Assembly (NCBI GenBank): GCA_963625295.1
Contig: CAVFTC010000010.1
Coordinates: 1-38,082 of the forward strand
Length of the DNA stretch: 38,082 bases
Source: CAG-488 sp963625295
GTDB lineage: Bacteria > Bacillota > Clostridia > Oscillospirales > Acutalibacteraceae
Direction: 5' to 3'
Below, piece after piece: positions 15,891 to 24,960 of this stretch (position 1 is the first letter of the stretch; each line of letters starts with the position of its first letter). The notes under the pieces were generated by a model, which saw nothing but the letters and a program-made list of their open reading frames with translations, was not told where the DNA came from and did not search any database. Position numbers and translations under genes: made by a program.

Positions 15891-16844
15891 ATGAAAAAGG
15901 TTATATCTTTAATGCTCACTTTGGCAACAATGCTGTCGGTTCTCACCGCCGTCAGCTTCAACGCGTCCGCAGCAAACTACAACCCCAACGCTGCTCTTGA
16001 TTACGCAGAGGACAACTGGGACAACGGAATTGAGCTTTGTGCAGGCTTTGTTTCAAACTGCATCACGGCAGGCGGAATTAGCGTTATGGAGCGTTCCGTC
16101 GGAAATCTTTACAATGCAATGAAGGCTTACGGAACGGCTTATATTCTCAACACAGACGGCCCGTATATCTATTTTGAGGATAACTCGGACAGACTTGCTC
16201 CGGGCGACCCCGTATTTTACTATTGCAACAGCTGCAAGGCATTCCAGCACGCAATCCTTTGCGGCAACGGCGATGACAGCGGACGCATGACGGACTATGC
16301 GCACAACAATCCGCACCATGACACAACGACCTACATTTCATGGGGATGCCCGAGCTGCGGCAGCATCAACTGGAAAATGTATTCGGTTCACCTCACAAGT
16401 GCTCCTACCCCAGCACACACCCATTCCTACAAAATGACGGTCACAAAGCAGGCGACCTGCACTTCCACAGGTACAAAAACCTACACCTGCTCATGCGGCA
16501 GCAGCTATACAGAGTCCATCCCGACAACTGCGCACACAACAGTTAATGTGTATTCCGTCAAGCCGACGATCTACACCGCCGGTCTTATGTATTCACAGTG
16601 CACGGTTTGCAAAAAAACCGTATCATCTTTATCGACCGTTTCCAAGGCTACGGCTGATGTTAACGGTGACGGAAAGGTTAACTCCGCCGACGCTTTGATC
16701 GTTCTGCGTTATTCAACCGGAAACACCTCGCTCATCAGCACTCAGACGGCACTCATCAACGCCGATACAAACGGCGATGGAAAGGTAAATTCCTCCGACG
16801 CTCTCACAATTTTGAGAATTTCGATCGGTCAGGTGAAAATCTAA
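15891..16844 (+). CDS. Secreted amidase/peptidase-like protein with a C-terminal dockerin
   Basis: A 317-residue exported protein. The signal peptide ends around NASA (residue 27). Residues ~30-170 resemble a Cys-His amidase or CHAP-like fold: LCAGFVSNC with Cys50 as candidate nucleophile, GDPVFYY, then His120 in QHAILCGNG and AHNNPHHD around His138. A linker follows with a Cys-rich unit of the type seen in Ruminococcus surface proteins (QATCTSTGTKTYTCSCG). The C-terminus (~256-314) is a type I dockerin with two calcium loops, DVNGDGKVNSADAL and DTNGDGKVNSSDAL. The dockerin would dock the protein on a cohesin scaffold, or serve another surface interaction. The enzymatic role is inferred. Its perfect promoter suggests strong expression. 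Confidence 0.8.
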   Translation: MKKVISLMLTLATMLSVLTAVSFNASAANYNPNAALDYAEDNWDNGIELCAGFVSNCITAGGISVMERSVGNLYNAMKAYGTAYILNTDGPYIYFEDNSDRLAPGDPVFYYCNSCKAFQHAILCGNGDDSGRMTDYAHNNPHHDTTTYISWGCPSCGSINWKMYSVHLTSAPTPAHTHSYKMTVTKQATCTSTGTKTYTCSCGSSYTESIPTTAHTTVNVYSVKPTIYTAGLMYSQCTVCKKTVSSLSTVSKATADVNGDGKVNSADALIVLRYSTGNTSLISTQTALINADTNGDGKVNSSDALTILRISIGQVKI

Positions 16845-16874
16845 GGCGACACAACACAATTTAAAACAATACCG
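16841..16874 (+). repeat. Palindromic 3'-end element, copy 4 (degenerate)
   Basis: Starts CTAAGGCGACACAACACAAT, sharing the TAA stop codon of the dockerin gene, and continues with ACAATACCG. The arms are no longer well complementary, so it is read as a decayed copy. Confidence 0.35.
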
Positions 16875-16879
16875 AAAAC

Positions 16880-16910
16880 AACGGAAGCGACTTCGACTGT
16901 CGCTTCCGTT
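16880..16910. terminator. Bidirectional terminator between the dockerin gene and recN
   Basis: A perfect 12-bp stem AACGGAAGCGAC/GTCGCTTCCGTT with loop TTCGACT. The minus strand continues GTTTTCGG, and the plus strand ACTGTTTTATAG. Both T tracts are short, but the stem is very stable. Confidence 0.7.
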
Positions 16911-16943
16911 ACTGTTTTATAGTCATATTTTGTTCAACACTAC

Positions 16944-18605
16944 CTATATATTTCCTGCGTTTTTCAGCATTTCTCTTGCACTTTCAAGCTGGAGCTTTGT
17001 AATCTCCATACCGCCCATGATTCGTGCAATTTCCGCCACACGCTCTTCTTCAATGAGCGATTTAATATTCGTATAGGTTTTTCCGTCCGAAACGGACTTG
17101 CTTATATAAAGGTGAACATCGCCCTGCGCTGCAATCTGCGCAAGGTGGGTAACACAGATGACCTGCCTGCCCTTTGACGCACTTCTGAGCTTCATTGCGA
17201 TTTTTTGCGCCGCTCTGCCGCTGACGCCCGTATCAATTTCATCAAATATCATCGTGTCAACGCCGTCGGTTTCGGCAAGGACATTTTTTATCGCAAGCAT
17301 GATTCTTGAAAGCTCGCCGCCGGAAGCAATCTTCGCAAGAGGCTTCGGCTCTTCGCCAACATTGGCTGAAATCAAAAATTCAATTTCATCTTTTCCGTTT
17401 TCGGTCAGCCCGACATCACCGCATTTAACGACAAAGCGCACATTCGGCATATCGAGGAATTCAAGCTCGGAGCAAATCGCATTGCTGAGGCTCTCTCCCG
17501 CCGCCTTTCTCGATTCGGTCAGCCTTTCAGCCGCCGCACTTGTCTCGGCAAGAGCTGCCTTTTCCTGCGCTTGAAGCTCCTTGACTTTTTCCTCTGAAAA
17601 AGCAATGTTGTCAAGCTCGGCTTTCGCATTTTCAAGATATTCGAGCATTTCCTCCTCGGTATCGCCGTATTTTTTTGAAAGGCGGTAGAGAAGGTCGAGC
17701 CTTTCGGCAATGTCCTCAAGCTCGAACGAATCAAAATCAACCTCCGACATTGCGTCACGCACCGTTTCGGCAATATCCTCAAGCTCGTATCTGATATCGG
17801 TTATTTTCTCCGACGCTTCCGAGAGAGTCTCCATGTATGCGCTTGCGTCGGATATTTCCGATTCCGCTGCGGCGATCATGTCGATGCCTGCTCCGTCGGC
17901 CTTCAAGGCTTCGTATGCTACATTCAGGCTTTCAATGACCTTTTGCGAATTGTCATACAGTGCTTTTCTTGCTTTTAGCTCGTCACGCTCGCCGATCGAT
18001 ATTTCCGCCTTTTCAAGCTCGTCGATCTGATATGTTAAAAAGTCGATTCTCTGCGACTTGGAGCTTTCATCGCTCGTCAGCTTTTTGAGCTTGCTTCTTA
18101 TCTCGCAAAGCCGGCCGTATTTTTCACGGTAATCGGCAATTATGTCCGCATTGCCTGCAAAGCTGTCAACAAAGCCGCAATGCTTTTCGGGAGAAAGGAG
18201 CGATTGGTTGTCATGCTGGCCGTGAATGTCTATCAGCTCGCCGCCGATTTCACGAAGCATTGAAACCGTGACGGGCGCACCGTTGAGACGGCAGATATTT
18301 TTGCCCTCTCGGCTGAGCGTTCTGTTGATTATCAACACTCCGTCCTCGCAGTCAATTCCGTTCTCGTCGAGGAACTCCCTTACCTTGGCGTTGACATCCT
18401 CAAAAACGGCGTAAACCTTTGCGCTCTGTGCTCCGGTTCTGATGATATCCCTTGAGGTTCTCTCGCCGAGAATGGCATTTATGGAGTCAATGACAATTGA
18501 TTTACCTGCGCCCGTTTCGCCCGTCAGAACATTAAGTCCGCAGCCGAATTCGATAGCGGCGCTCTCAATTATCGCAACATTTTCAATTTTCAGACTTGTA
18601 AGCAT
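16944..18605 (-). CDS. recN: DNA repair protein RecN
   Basis: An SMC-like ATPase of 553 residues that acts early in double-strand-break repair. The N-terminal head has Walker A GETGAGKS, two coiled-coil arms fill the middle (many Glu/Lys/Ala heptads), and the C-terminal head has the ABC signature KIASGGELSR, Walker B TMIFDEIDTGVSG and the H-loop CVTHLAQIA. The length is normal for RecN. GGATGTG serves as ribosome binding site. It is the last gene of the nusB-recN cluster. In Bacillus and many sporulating Clostridia this position leads on to spoIVB and spo0A; here a convergent dockerin gene follows instead. Confidence 0.96.
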   Translation of the reverse strand: MLTSLKIENVAIIESAAIEFGCGLNVLTGETGAGKSIVIDSINAILGERTSRDIIRTGAQSAKVYAVFEDVNAKVREFLDENGIDCEDGVLIINRTLSREGKNICRLNGAPVTVSMLREIGGELIDIHGQHDNQSLLSPEKHCGFVDSFAGNADIIADYREKYGRLCEIRSKLKKLTSDESSKSQRIDFLTYQIDELEKAEISIGERDELKARKALYDNSQKVIESLNVAYEALKADGAGIDMIAAAESEISDASAYMETLSEASEKITDIRYELEDIAETVRDAMSEVDFDSFELEDIAERLDLLYRLSKKYGDTEEEMLEYLENAKAELDNIAFSEEKVKELQAQEKAALAETSAAAERLTESRKAAGESLSNAICSELEFLDMPNVRFVVKCGDVGLTENGKDEIEFLISANVGEEPKPLAKIASGGELSRIMLAIKNVLAETDGVDTMIFDEIDTGVSGRAAQKIAMKLRSASKGRQVICVTHLAQIAAQGDVHLYISKSVSDGKTYTNIKSLIEEERVAEIARIMGGMEITKLQLESAREMLKNAGNI

Positions 18606-18634
18606 ATAATCACATCCGATAATTTCAAAACACT

Positions 18635-18663
18635 ACACCGCAAATTGTACGGTATTGCCTTAA
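18635..18663 (-). repeat. Palindromic 3'-end element, copy 5
   Basis: On the minus strand TTAAGGCAATACCGTACAAT, then TTGCGGTGT. Its TTAA includes the argR stop codon, and it fills most of the 54-bp argR-recN gap. The distal arm is incomplete. Confidence 0.55.
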
Positions 18664-19121
18664 TGCTGTGTTGCCTTGATTATTCTGTCGATAGACTCTT
18701 TCAGCTCGTGAGCCGTCGCTTCTGTTCTGCACAGGGCAAAAATCGTGTCGTCTCCGGCAATCGTGCCGACCAGACCCTCCCATTCCATATTGTCGAAGGC
18801 TGCGCAGGCTGCATTCGCCATGCCGACATGGCACTTTATAACGACCGTGTTGCCGGCAAAGTCCGAATCAACCACCGAATGTGAAAAAATCGTGGTAAAC
18901 TTTGAAAGATATTCATCTGTTTCGCTCTTGCCCTCAACATAGCGGTAAACGCCGTTTTTGTCCATCTGCTTGACAAGTCTCAGCTCCTTAATATCACGGG
19001 AAACGGTCGCCTGAGTTGAGCTGAAGCCGTTTTCCTCAAGCTTTTCAAGCATTTCCTCCTGCGTGCCTATCGCATACATTTCGATAAGCTTCAGGATCAT
19101 ACTGTGTCTTTTCTTTTTCAT
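18660..19121 (-). CDS. argR: Arginine repressor
   Basis: A transcription factor of 153 residues that binds ARG boxes when loaded with L-arginine. The N-terminal winged helix has the family pattern QEEMLEKLEENGFSSTQATVSRDIKEL (residues ~21-47, not quoted beyond this), then YRYVEGK. The C-terminal hexamerisation and arginine-binding domain contains VGTIAGDDTIFALCRT, with the GDDT ligand motif. The length is typical. AGGAG lies 11 bases before the ATG, a little far. Its place before recN (as ahrC) is conserved in Firmicutes and does not mark an arginine operon. Confidence 0.95.
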   Translation of the reverse strand: MKKKRHSMILKLIEMYAIGTQEEMLEKLEENGFSSTQATVSRDIKELRLVKQMDKNGVYRYVEGKSETDEYLSKFTTIFSHSVVDSDFAGNTVVIKCHVGMANAACAAFDNMEWEGLVGTIAGDDTIFALCRTEATAHELKESIDRIIKATQH

Positions 19122-19138
19122 GATATTTTTATCTCCTT

Positions 19139-19981
19139 TTACAGCCGCCTTTGCTCAAGCTTGCTGTTAAGTATTTCAAGAAATGTTTCGTTCTTTATTC
19201 TTATAAATTCGCCGAACATTTCGGCCTTGGAAATTCTGACAAAGCAGCCTTTTTCGATAGGAATTGCGTCCTCTCCGTCGCAGGAAAGTCCGATTTCGAC
19301 ATCTCCCTTGCCGTGAAGCACAAACTCCGAATCAGGCTTAAAAATCAGCGCACGGGAGAAAAGCGAGTGGGTGCAGATTGGTGTAAGCAGAATACTCTCG
19401 ATCTGCGGATCGACAACAGGCCCTCCTGCCGAAAGATTATATGCCGTTGAGCCGGTCGGTGTGGAGAAAATGATTCCGTCGGCCGTGTATTTGTTGAGAA
19501 GCTTGCCGTTATGTTCAACCACGAAGTCGTCCATTTTTATCTGCAAGCCCCTTGCAACAACGGCGTCGTTGACGCAATAATGAACGCTGAGCACCTCGTT
19601 GTCGGGTGACATGATCTCCGCTTTCAGCATCATGCGTCGGTCAAGCTCATATTTTCCGTTCTTTAGATTCGAGAGCATACTAAGCTCGGACGGCTCAAGT
19701 CCCGCCATAAAGGCGATCCGCCCTGCATTTATTCCGAGCGTCGGCTTGCCGAATTTTGCGGCGTGAATTATCGTTCCGTCACCACCGACCGCTATCACGA
19801 TATCGCAGGCCTTGATCATCTCCCCGACCGTGAGGAATTCGGCGTTTACTCCCTTGAATTTATCAATATAATCACGATTTATGCAGTAGCTCATGTCGTG
19901 CTTTTCCAACTCGGCGCAAACATCGAGCGATACCTGCAAGGCATTTTTTCTCGTTAAATTGGGAAGTAATGCGATTTTCAT
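19139..19981 (-). CDS. nadK: NAD kinase
   Basis: Phosphorylates NAD to NADP in the cytoplasm. The 280-residue protein has the diagnostic GGDGTIIHAAK, the glycine turn LGINAGRIAFMAGLEP, the catalytic ND pair in YCVNDAVVARG, and STPTGSTAYNLSAGGPVV. The ATG at 19981 is chosen: AGGG lies seven bases upstream, whereas the ATG at 19987 abuts it. It sits between tlyA and argR, as in many Clostridia. Confidence 0.95.
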   Translation of the reverse strand: MKIALLPNLTRKNALQVSLDVCAELEKHDMSYCINRDYIDKFKGVNAEFLTVGEMIKACDIVIAVGGDGTIIHAAKFGKPTLGINAGRIAFMAGLEPSELSMLSNLKNGKYELDRRMMLKAEIMSPDNEVLSVHYCVNDAVVARGLQIKMDDFVVEHNGKLLNKYTADGIIFSTPTGSTAYNLSAGGPVVDPQIESILLTPICTHSLFSRALIFKPDSEFVLHGKGDVEIGLSCDGEDAIPIEKGCFVRISKAEMFGEFIRIKNETFLEILNSKLEQRRL

Positions 19982-19996
19982 AGCCATTCCCTGCCT

Positions 19997-20806
19997 TTAT
20001 TTATCAAGCTCGCCGTGCGAAAGCTTCACAAGCTCCTCCGGCGTTATTTCGCACAATTTCTTCGGTTCTTCACTCTTTTGAATGTGCATAAGATATTCAA
20101 TGTTGCCCTCAGGTCCCTTGATCGGTGAAAAGTCGAGATTTTTTATATCAAATCCGCTTTCAAGCGCAAAGCTTACAATGTTTTCGACCACCTCAACATG
20201 AACCTGCGGATCACGAACAACGCCCTTTTTGCCGATTTTCTCTCTGCCGGCTTCAAATTGCGGTTTGATAAGGCAAACAGCCTGCCCGTCGCTCTTGAGA
20301 AGCTCACGCAGAACAGGGAGAATGATTTTCAGCGAGATAAAAGAAACATCAACGCTTGCAAAGTCGATATCCTCAGGGATCTCGTTATGAGTAACATATC
20401 TGAAATTGGTGCGTTCCATGTTGACGACACGCTCGTCCGTTCTCAGCTTCCATGCGAGCTGACCGTAGCCCACATCAATCGAATAAACCTTGCTTGCACC
20501 GTGGGTGAGCATACAGTCCGTAAAGCCGCCCGTCGATGCACCTATATCCATACATATGCAGCCGCCGAGGTCAATATCAAATTTTTCCGCCGCCTTTTGC
20601 AGCTTCAGCCCTCCACGGCTGACAAAAGGATTACGGCTGCCCCTGACCTCAATCTCATCATCGGGCTTCACCGAAGCACCGGCTTTCAGCTCCTTTTGAC
20701 CGTTGAGGTAAACCTGCCCTGCCATAATCAGCGCTTTCGCCTTCTCTCTCGATTCGGCAAGGCTGCGCTGAGTGAGCGCTATATCAAGTCTAATCTTATC
20801 CGACAA
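19997..20806 (-). CDS. tlyA: TlyA-family rRNA 2'-O-methyltransferase
   Basis: A 269-residue protein with an N-terminal S4 RNA-binding domain (RLDIALTQRSLAESREKAKA...VYLNG) and an FtsJ-type methyltransferase domain. The SAM site is MDIGASTGGFTDCMLTHGA, followed by YSIDVGYGQLAWKL and CLIKPQFEAG. Mycobacterial TlyA methylates 16S and 23S rRNA and affects capreomycin sensitivity; the target here is inferred. The start codon is TTG, with GAGGTG six bases before it. It begins four bases after the dxs stop. Confidence 0.93.
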   Translation of the reverse strand: MSDKIRLDIALTQRSLAESREKAKALIMAGQVYLNGQKELKAGASVKPDDEIEVRGSRNPFVSRGGLKLQKAAEKFDIDLGGCICMDIGASTGGFTDCMLTHGASKVYSIDVGYGQLAWKLRTDERVVNMERTNFRYVTHNEIPEDIDFASVDVSFISLKIILPVLRELLKSDGQAVCLIKPQFEAGREKIGKKGVVRDPQVHVEVVENIVSFALESGFDIKNLDFSPIKGPEGNIEYLMHIQKSEEPKKLCEITPEELVKLSHGELDK

Positions 20807-20809
20807 ATT

Positions 20810-22681
20810 TTACACCTCGGTCGTCTTTTCGACAATTTTATTCACCATGCTTTCGCTGTCAAAGCCGTACTGCTTAATAAGCTCGGGCACTTTGGCCTGC
20901 TTAACAAAGCAATCCTCAACAGCCGTTATATCATAGCTGCCCTTGTAGCCGTGCTGCAGAAGCTCGGCGGCAAATTTTTCGCCGATTCCGCCGCTTCTGA
21001 CTCCCTCCTCGTAAAAGAATATATGCTTTGCATTCATAACCTCTTTGAGAGCCTCTTTGTCAACGGGCTTTATCCTGTTAAGCTTCAAAACCTTTGCGTT
21101 TATATCATGGCTCGGCAGCAGCTTAACAGCCTTTGCCGCTTCAAAAAACAGTCTGCCGTAGGTCACTATAACCGTGTCGGCGGCGGAGTCCCCGTAAACA
21201 TCATATGTGCCGAACGACGGTGTGTAATCCTCCGGAATCTCAGCCTCGCCGCCCCTCGGATAGCGAACGGCGACAACATCCTTGTCACGGTAAAATGCAT
21301 TGCCGAAATCAACCTTCATCTCGTCATAGGTTGCCGGCGAATAGACCGTTACCTTCGGAATGCTTTGAAGAAATGCAACATCGTAAAGTCCGTTGTGGGT
21401 TTCGCCGTCGTCACCGACAAAGCCCGCACGGTCGATCGCAAGCACAAGCTTCTGATCCTGCAATGCGCCGTCATGCACTATCTCGTCATAGCAACGCTGC
21501 AAAAATGTTGAATAAACGGCAAAAACAGGCAGCATTCCGCCCTTTGCAAGTCCGGACGCAAAGGTCACAGCGTGCTCCTCAGCGATGCCGACATCAAAAA
21601 ATCTTTCCGAATATTTGTCGCTGAACTCCGTCAATCCCGTTCCGAGCGACATTGCGGCGGTAATGAGGGTAATACGCTTATCCTCCTGCGCCATTTTGCA
21701 CATCAGCTTACCGAATTCGTTGCAGAATGTGTCTCCTGACGAATGCGGCTCACCCGTGTCTATATCAAAATCCGAAATGCCGTGGAAATGGCTCGGATCT
21801 TTTTCCGCATAGTTATAGCCCTTGCCCTTGACCGTGTTGACATGGAGCAGAACCGGTGCGCCGAGGCTCTTTGCCGTCTCCAACGCTTCGCACATCATGC
21901 CTATGTCATGCCCGTCAATGGGTCCCATGTATCTGAAGCCCATTTTTTCAAAAATGGTGCTTTCGTAAATAAGATTCTTAACCGCTGTTTTAAAGTTGAA
22001 CAGTCCCCTTGCCATACTGGGACCGATAAGCGGAATCCTGTCGAGGAAGCGTTCCAACCTCGCCTTCATGCGAACATAATGCTTCTTTGAGCGGATTTTT
22101 GTAAGATATTTTGCGACAGAACCGACATTTTTGGAAATCGACATCTCGTTATCGTTGAGAATAACGATAAGATTCGTCTTTGACCTGCCGGCATTATTGA
22201 GTGCCTCATAAACAAGACCACCCGTGAACGAACCGTCTCCGATGACGGCAACTGTATAATTATTGTTTTTCTTTATTTTATTTGCTTCCGCAATTCCGAA
22301 TGCGGAGGAAACCGATGTTCCGCTGTGTCCGCTGTAGAAGGTGTCGTGCTCGCTCTCATTCGGGTGACAAAAGCCCGATATTCCGTCCTTTTGACGAATT
22401 GTATCGAACACATCGTACCGACCCGTCAGCAGCTTGTGCGTATATGCCTGATGCCCGACATCCCAAACTATCTTGTCCTTCGGCGAATCGAATGTCAGAT
22501 GAATTGCAATTGTCAGCTCAACCGCACCGAGATTGGACGCAAGATGACCGCCGTTTTTGGAAACGGTGTCTATAAGAACGGCTCTGATCTCCTGCGCAAG
22601 TGCGGGATATTCCGACCTGTCAAGCTTTTTCAGGTCAGCCGGCGAATGTATTTTATTGAGATATTTTATTTCCTTATCCAA
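20810..22681 (-). CDS. dxs: 1-deoxy-D-xylulose-5-phosphate synthase
   Basis: Condenses pyruvate and glyceraldehyde 3-phosphate with thiamine diphosphate, the first step of the MEP isoprenoid pathway. At 623 residues it is full length. The N-terminal part holds the TPP-binding GDGSFTGGLVYEALNNAG with the NDNEMSIS helix, and FYSGHSGTSVSSAFG with the conserved histidine. The centre has VHVNTVKGKGY, and the Pyr domain has DVGIAEEHAVTFASGLA with the catalytic glutamate, then FVGDDGETHNG. The start is TTG at 22681, with the weak site GAAGAG, so expression may be held down relative to ispA. Confidence 0.96.
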   Translation of the reverse strand: MDKEIKYLNKIHSPADLKKLDRSEYPALAQEIRAVLIDTVSKNGGHLASNLGAVELTIAIHLTFDSPKDKIVWDVGHQAYTHKLLTGRYDVFDTIRQKDGISGFCHPNESEHDTFYSGHSGTSVSSAFGIAEANKIKKNNNYTVAVIGDGSFTGGLVYEALNNAGRSKTNLIVILNDNEMSISKNVGSVAKYLTKIRSKKHYVRMKARLERFLDRIPLIGPSMARGLFNFKTAVKNLIYESTIFEKMGFRYMGPIDGHDIGMMCEALETAKSLGAPVLLHVNTVKGKGYNYAEKDPSHFHGISDFDIDTGEPHSSGDTFCNEFGKLMCKMAQEDKRITLITAAMSLGTGLTEFSDKYSERFFDVGIAEEHAVTFASGLAKGGMLPVFAVYSTFLQRCYDEIVHDGALQDQKLVLAIDRAGFVGDDGETHNGLYDVAFLQSIPKVTVYSPATYDEMKVDFGNAFYRDKDVVAVRYPRGGEAEIPEDYTPSFGTYDVYGDSAADTVIVTYGRLFFEAAKAVKLLPSHDINAKVLKLNRIKPVDKEALKEVMNAKHIFFYEEGVRSGGIGEKFAAELLQHGYKGSYDITAVEDCFVKQAKVPELIKQYGFDSESMVNKIVEKTTEV

Positions 22682-22708
22682 TACTCTTCACATCCGATTT
22701 ACAGGTAA

Positions 22709-23554
22709 TTAGTTCTTTCTTTTTTCCAGCTTGTCGGCAAATTCAACGAGAAATTCGGCGTTGCCGTCAAAATTCTTCAAGGCAGCCTTTGCCTTTTCGG
22801 TCAGCTCGGAAACGATCTCCTTTGAACGGTCGATTCCGAGAAGCGAAACATATGTGCATTTTTCATTTTCGTCGTCGCTGCCTATCGGCTTTCCGAGCGT
22901 TTTTTCATCGCTTGTCACATCAAGGATATCATCGACTATCTGGAATGAAATTCCGATACATCTTGCATATTCCTCGGCGGCGGGGATCATATCCTTTCGT
23001 CCTGCGGCAATGCAGCCCATAACGCAGGCTGCACGGATAAGCTCACCGGTTTTAAGTGCATCGGTTTTTTCGATATCCTCAACGCCGACCCTTTTGCCCT
23101 CGTTTTGGAGATCCATAACCTGTCCGCCGACCATTCCCGCCCAGCCTGCCGCCTTTGAGAGAACGGCAACAGAGTCAATTATTCTGTCGGCAGGAAGCTT
23201 GGCTTTAACCGCCGTTTCAAATGCGAGAGTTAAAAGCGCATCGCCTGCAAGAAGCGCATACTCATATCCAAACGCAACATGGCACGACGGCTTTCCGCGG
23301 CGGAAATCGTCGTTATCCATGCACGGCAGATCGTCGTGAATCAGCGAGTATGTGTGTATCATCTCAAGCGCACACGCAAGCGGCAGCGCACCCTCGGCGT
23401 CTCCGCCGCAGGCCTCGCAGAACGAGAGCACAAGCTCCGGTCTGATTCTCTTGCCGCCGTTTTCGACGCTGTAGCGCATCGCACGGCTGACTATATCATC
23501 GCTTTCGGGCATATAGCTCTCCAGCGCATTGTTTATCATTTCAAGATGATTCAT
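22709..23554 (-). CDS. ispA: Polyprenyl (farnesyl/geranylgeranyl) diphosphate synthase
   Basis: A trans-prenyltransferase of 281 residues that extends DMAPP with IPP. The first aspartate motif is SLIHDDLPCMDNDDFRRG (the DDxxxxD form used by FPP synthases), the second is QIVDDILDVT. NGGKRIRPEL binds IPP. Bacterial genes in this position are FPP synthases (IspA), but product length cannot be fixed from sequence alone. AGGA is eight bases before the ATG. The gene follows xseB by 17 bp, in the standard order. Confidence 0.94.
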   Translation of the reverse strand: MNHLEMINNALESYMPESDDIVSRAMRYSVENGGKRIRPELVLSFCEACGGDAEGALPLACALEMIHTYSLIHDDLPCMDNDDFRRGKPSCHVAFGYEYALLAGDALLTLAFETAVKAKLPADRIIDSVAVLSKAAGWAGMVGGQVMDLQNEGKRVGVEDIEKTDALKTGELIRAACVMGCIAAGRKDMIPAAEEYARCIGISFQIVDDILDVTSDEKTLGKPIGSDDENEKCTYVSLLGIDRSKEIVSELTEKAKAALKNFDGNAEFLVEFADKLEKRKN

Positions 23555-23571
23555 ATAATCATTCCTTTTCT

Positions 23572-23769
23572 TCAGCTCTCTTGCTTTTCGGAAAGCTCGG
23601 TTATTTTCAGCTTTGCCTTTTCAAGGCTCGTGTTGCAGAATGAAGCAAGCTTTGTGCTTTCCTCAAAGAGCTTTATTGATTCGTCAAGCGGCAGGCTGCC
23701 GTCGTCAAGCTTTGCAACGATCTCCTCAAGCCTTGCCATTGCCTGTTCGTATGTCATTTTTGCCGCCAT
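23572..23769 (-). CDS. xseB: Exodeoxyribonuclease VII small subunit
   Basis: A 65-residue protein with the family pattern YEQAMARLEEIVAKLDDGSL, then LDESIKLFEES and the helix tail. It binds XseA to form exonuclease VII, which degrades single-stranded DNA. The ATG directly follows the xseA stop codon (TAAATG), with AGGTG six bases before it, so the subunits are coupled. Confidence 0.95.
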   Translation of the reverse strand: MAAKMTYEQAMARLEEIVAKLDDGSLPLDESIKLFEESTKLASFCNTSLEKAKLKITELSEKQES

Positions 23770-24960
23770 TTAAAGCACCTCGCAGTTTCTTTCTCCGTCG
23801 GCGAATCCGACGGTTATTCTGTCGCCCTTTTCAAGCAGCCTTGAGCTTGTGACAACATTTTTGTCTTTCGTAACAATCGAATAGCCCCTCGACATAACCT
23901 TTAATGGGCTGAGTGCGTCGAGCCTTGCCGCCGTTGCGGAAAATCTTGCGTTTTCCGTGTCCAACTTGCGCTGTATGCTCAAAAGAGCACTTGTTAAATA
24001 GCCGTCAACAAGCTGCAGCTTCTGGTCTATCAGCATCATCGGGCTTCTGTATTCAAGTCTTTCTTTTATAATATCGAGCTTTGTTTTTTCGTCGTTTATG
24101 CGCTGCAAAAGCGTTGCTTCGCACTCGTAAACGACCGTTTGAACAAAGGCGATGTCCTCACGGATATCAGGAACGGCAAGCTCTGCCGCAGCCGACGGTG
24201 TGGGTGCTCGCAAATCGGCAACGAAATCGCAGATCGTGAAATCTGTTTCGTGACCGACCGCCGAAATAATCGGAATCCTGCTGTTAAAAACCGCCCTTGC
24301 AACGATCTCCTCATTGAAAGCCCACAGATCCTCAAGCGAGCCGCCGCCTCGTCCGACGATCAAAACATCGGCATAGTCTCCCGAATTGAATTGCTCAATC
24401 GCATCAACTATCTGCGGAGCTGCCGATGCGCCCTGAACCTGAACGGGTGCAAGAATAATTTCCGCCAAAGGATATCGCCTTGAAATAACATTTCTGATAT
24501 CCTGAATAACTGCGCCCGTTGCGGAGGTAACAACTCCTATCCGTGTTGCTCGATACGGAATCGGCTTTTTAAAGCACTCGTCAAACAAACCCTCCTGCGC
24601 CAGCTTGTTTTTCAGCTGTTCAAACGCAAGATTGAGTGCGCCCAAGCCGTCGGGCTGCATGTCGTCAATATACAGCTGATACTGTCCGTCACGCTCAAAT
24701 ACCGACACCCTGCCCCTGACGATAACCTTCATACCGTTCTCCGGCATGAATTTCAGCCGTCTGTTTGCCGAAGCGAACATAACCGCCTTAACGGCGCAGC
24801 TTTCGTCCTTTAGGGTCAGGTAAAAATGGCCGGTTCTGTAGTGGTTCGTGAAGTTCGATATCTCCCCCACAACATAAAGACCTCTCAGGAGCATATCACC
24901 GTCGATTATCGACTTTATATAAGTATTCAGTTGCGTAACGCTCAGTATTGTTGATTTCAT
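23770..24960 (-). CDS. xseA: Exodeoxyribonuclease VII large subunit
   Basis: The 396-residue catalytic subunit of exonuclease VII. The N-terminal OB fold includes VVGEISNFTNHYRTGHFYLT. The catalytic domain has IGVVTSATGAVIQDI, then VGRGGGSLEDLWAFNEE and SAVGHETDFTICDFVADLRA with the conserved HETD. A coiled coil follows, and the C-terminus has LKVMSRGYSIV. The start overlaps the preceding TsaD-like gene (ATGA). Confidence 0.96.
   Translation of the reverse strand: MKSTILSVTQLNTYIKSIIDGDMLLRGLYVVGEISNFTNHYRTGHFYLTLKDESCAVKAVMFASANRRLKFMPENGMKVIVRGRVSVFERDGQYQLYIDDMQPDGLGALNLAFEQLKNKLAQEGLFDECFKKPIPYRATRIGVVTSATGAVIQDIRNVISRRYPLAEIILAPVQVQGASAAPQIVDAIEQFNSGDYADVLIVGRGGGSLEDLWAFNEEIVARAVFNSRIPIISAVGHETDFTICDFVADLRAPTPSAAAELAVPDIREDIAFVQTVVYECEATLLQRINDEKTKLDIIKERLEYRSPMMLIDQKLQLVDGYLTSALLSIQRKLDTENARFSATAARLDALSPLKVMSRGYSIVTKDKNVVTSSRLLEKGDRITVGFADGERNCEVL

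Noticed and set aside
20198..21511. 437-aa open frame antisense to tlyA and dxs
   Set aside because: It spans the junction of two real genes on the other strand and has no start signals; long antisense frames are a by-product of the codon bias here.
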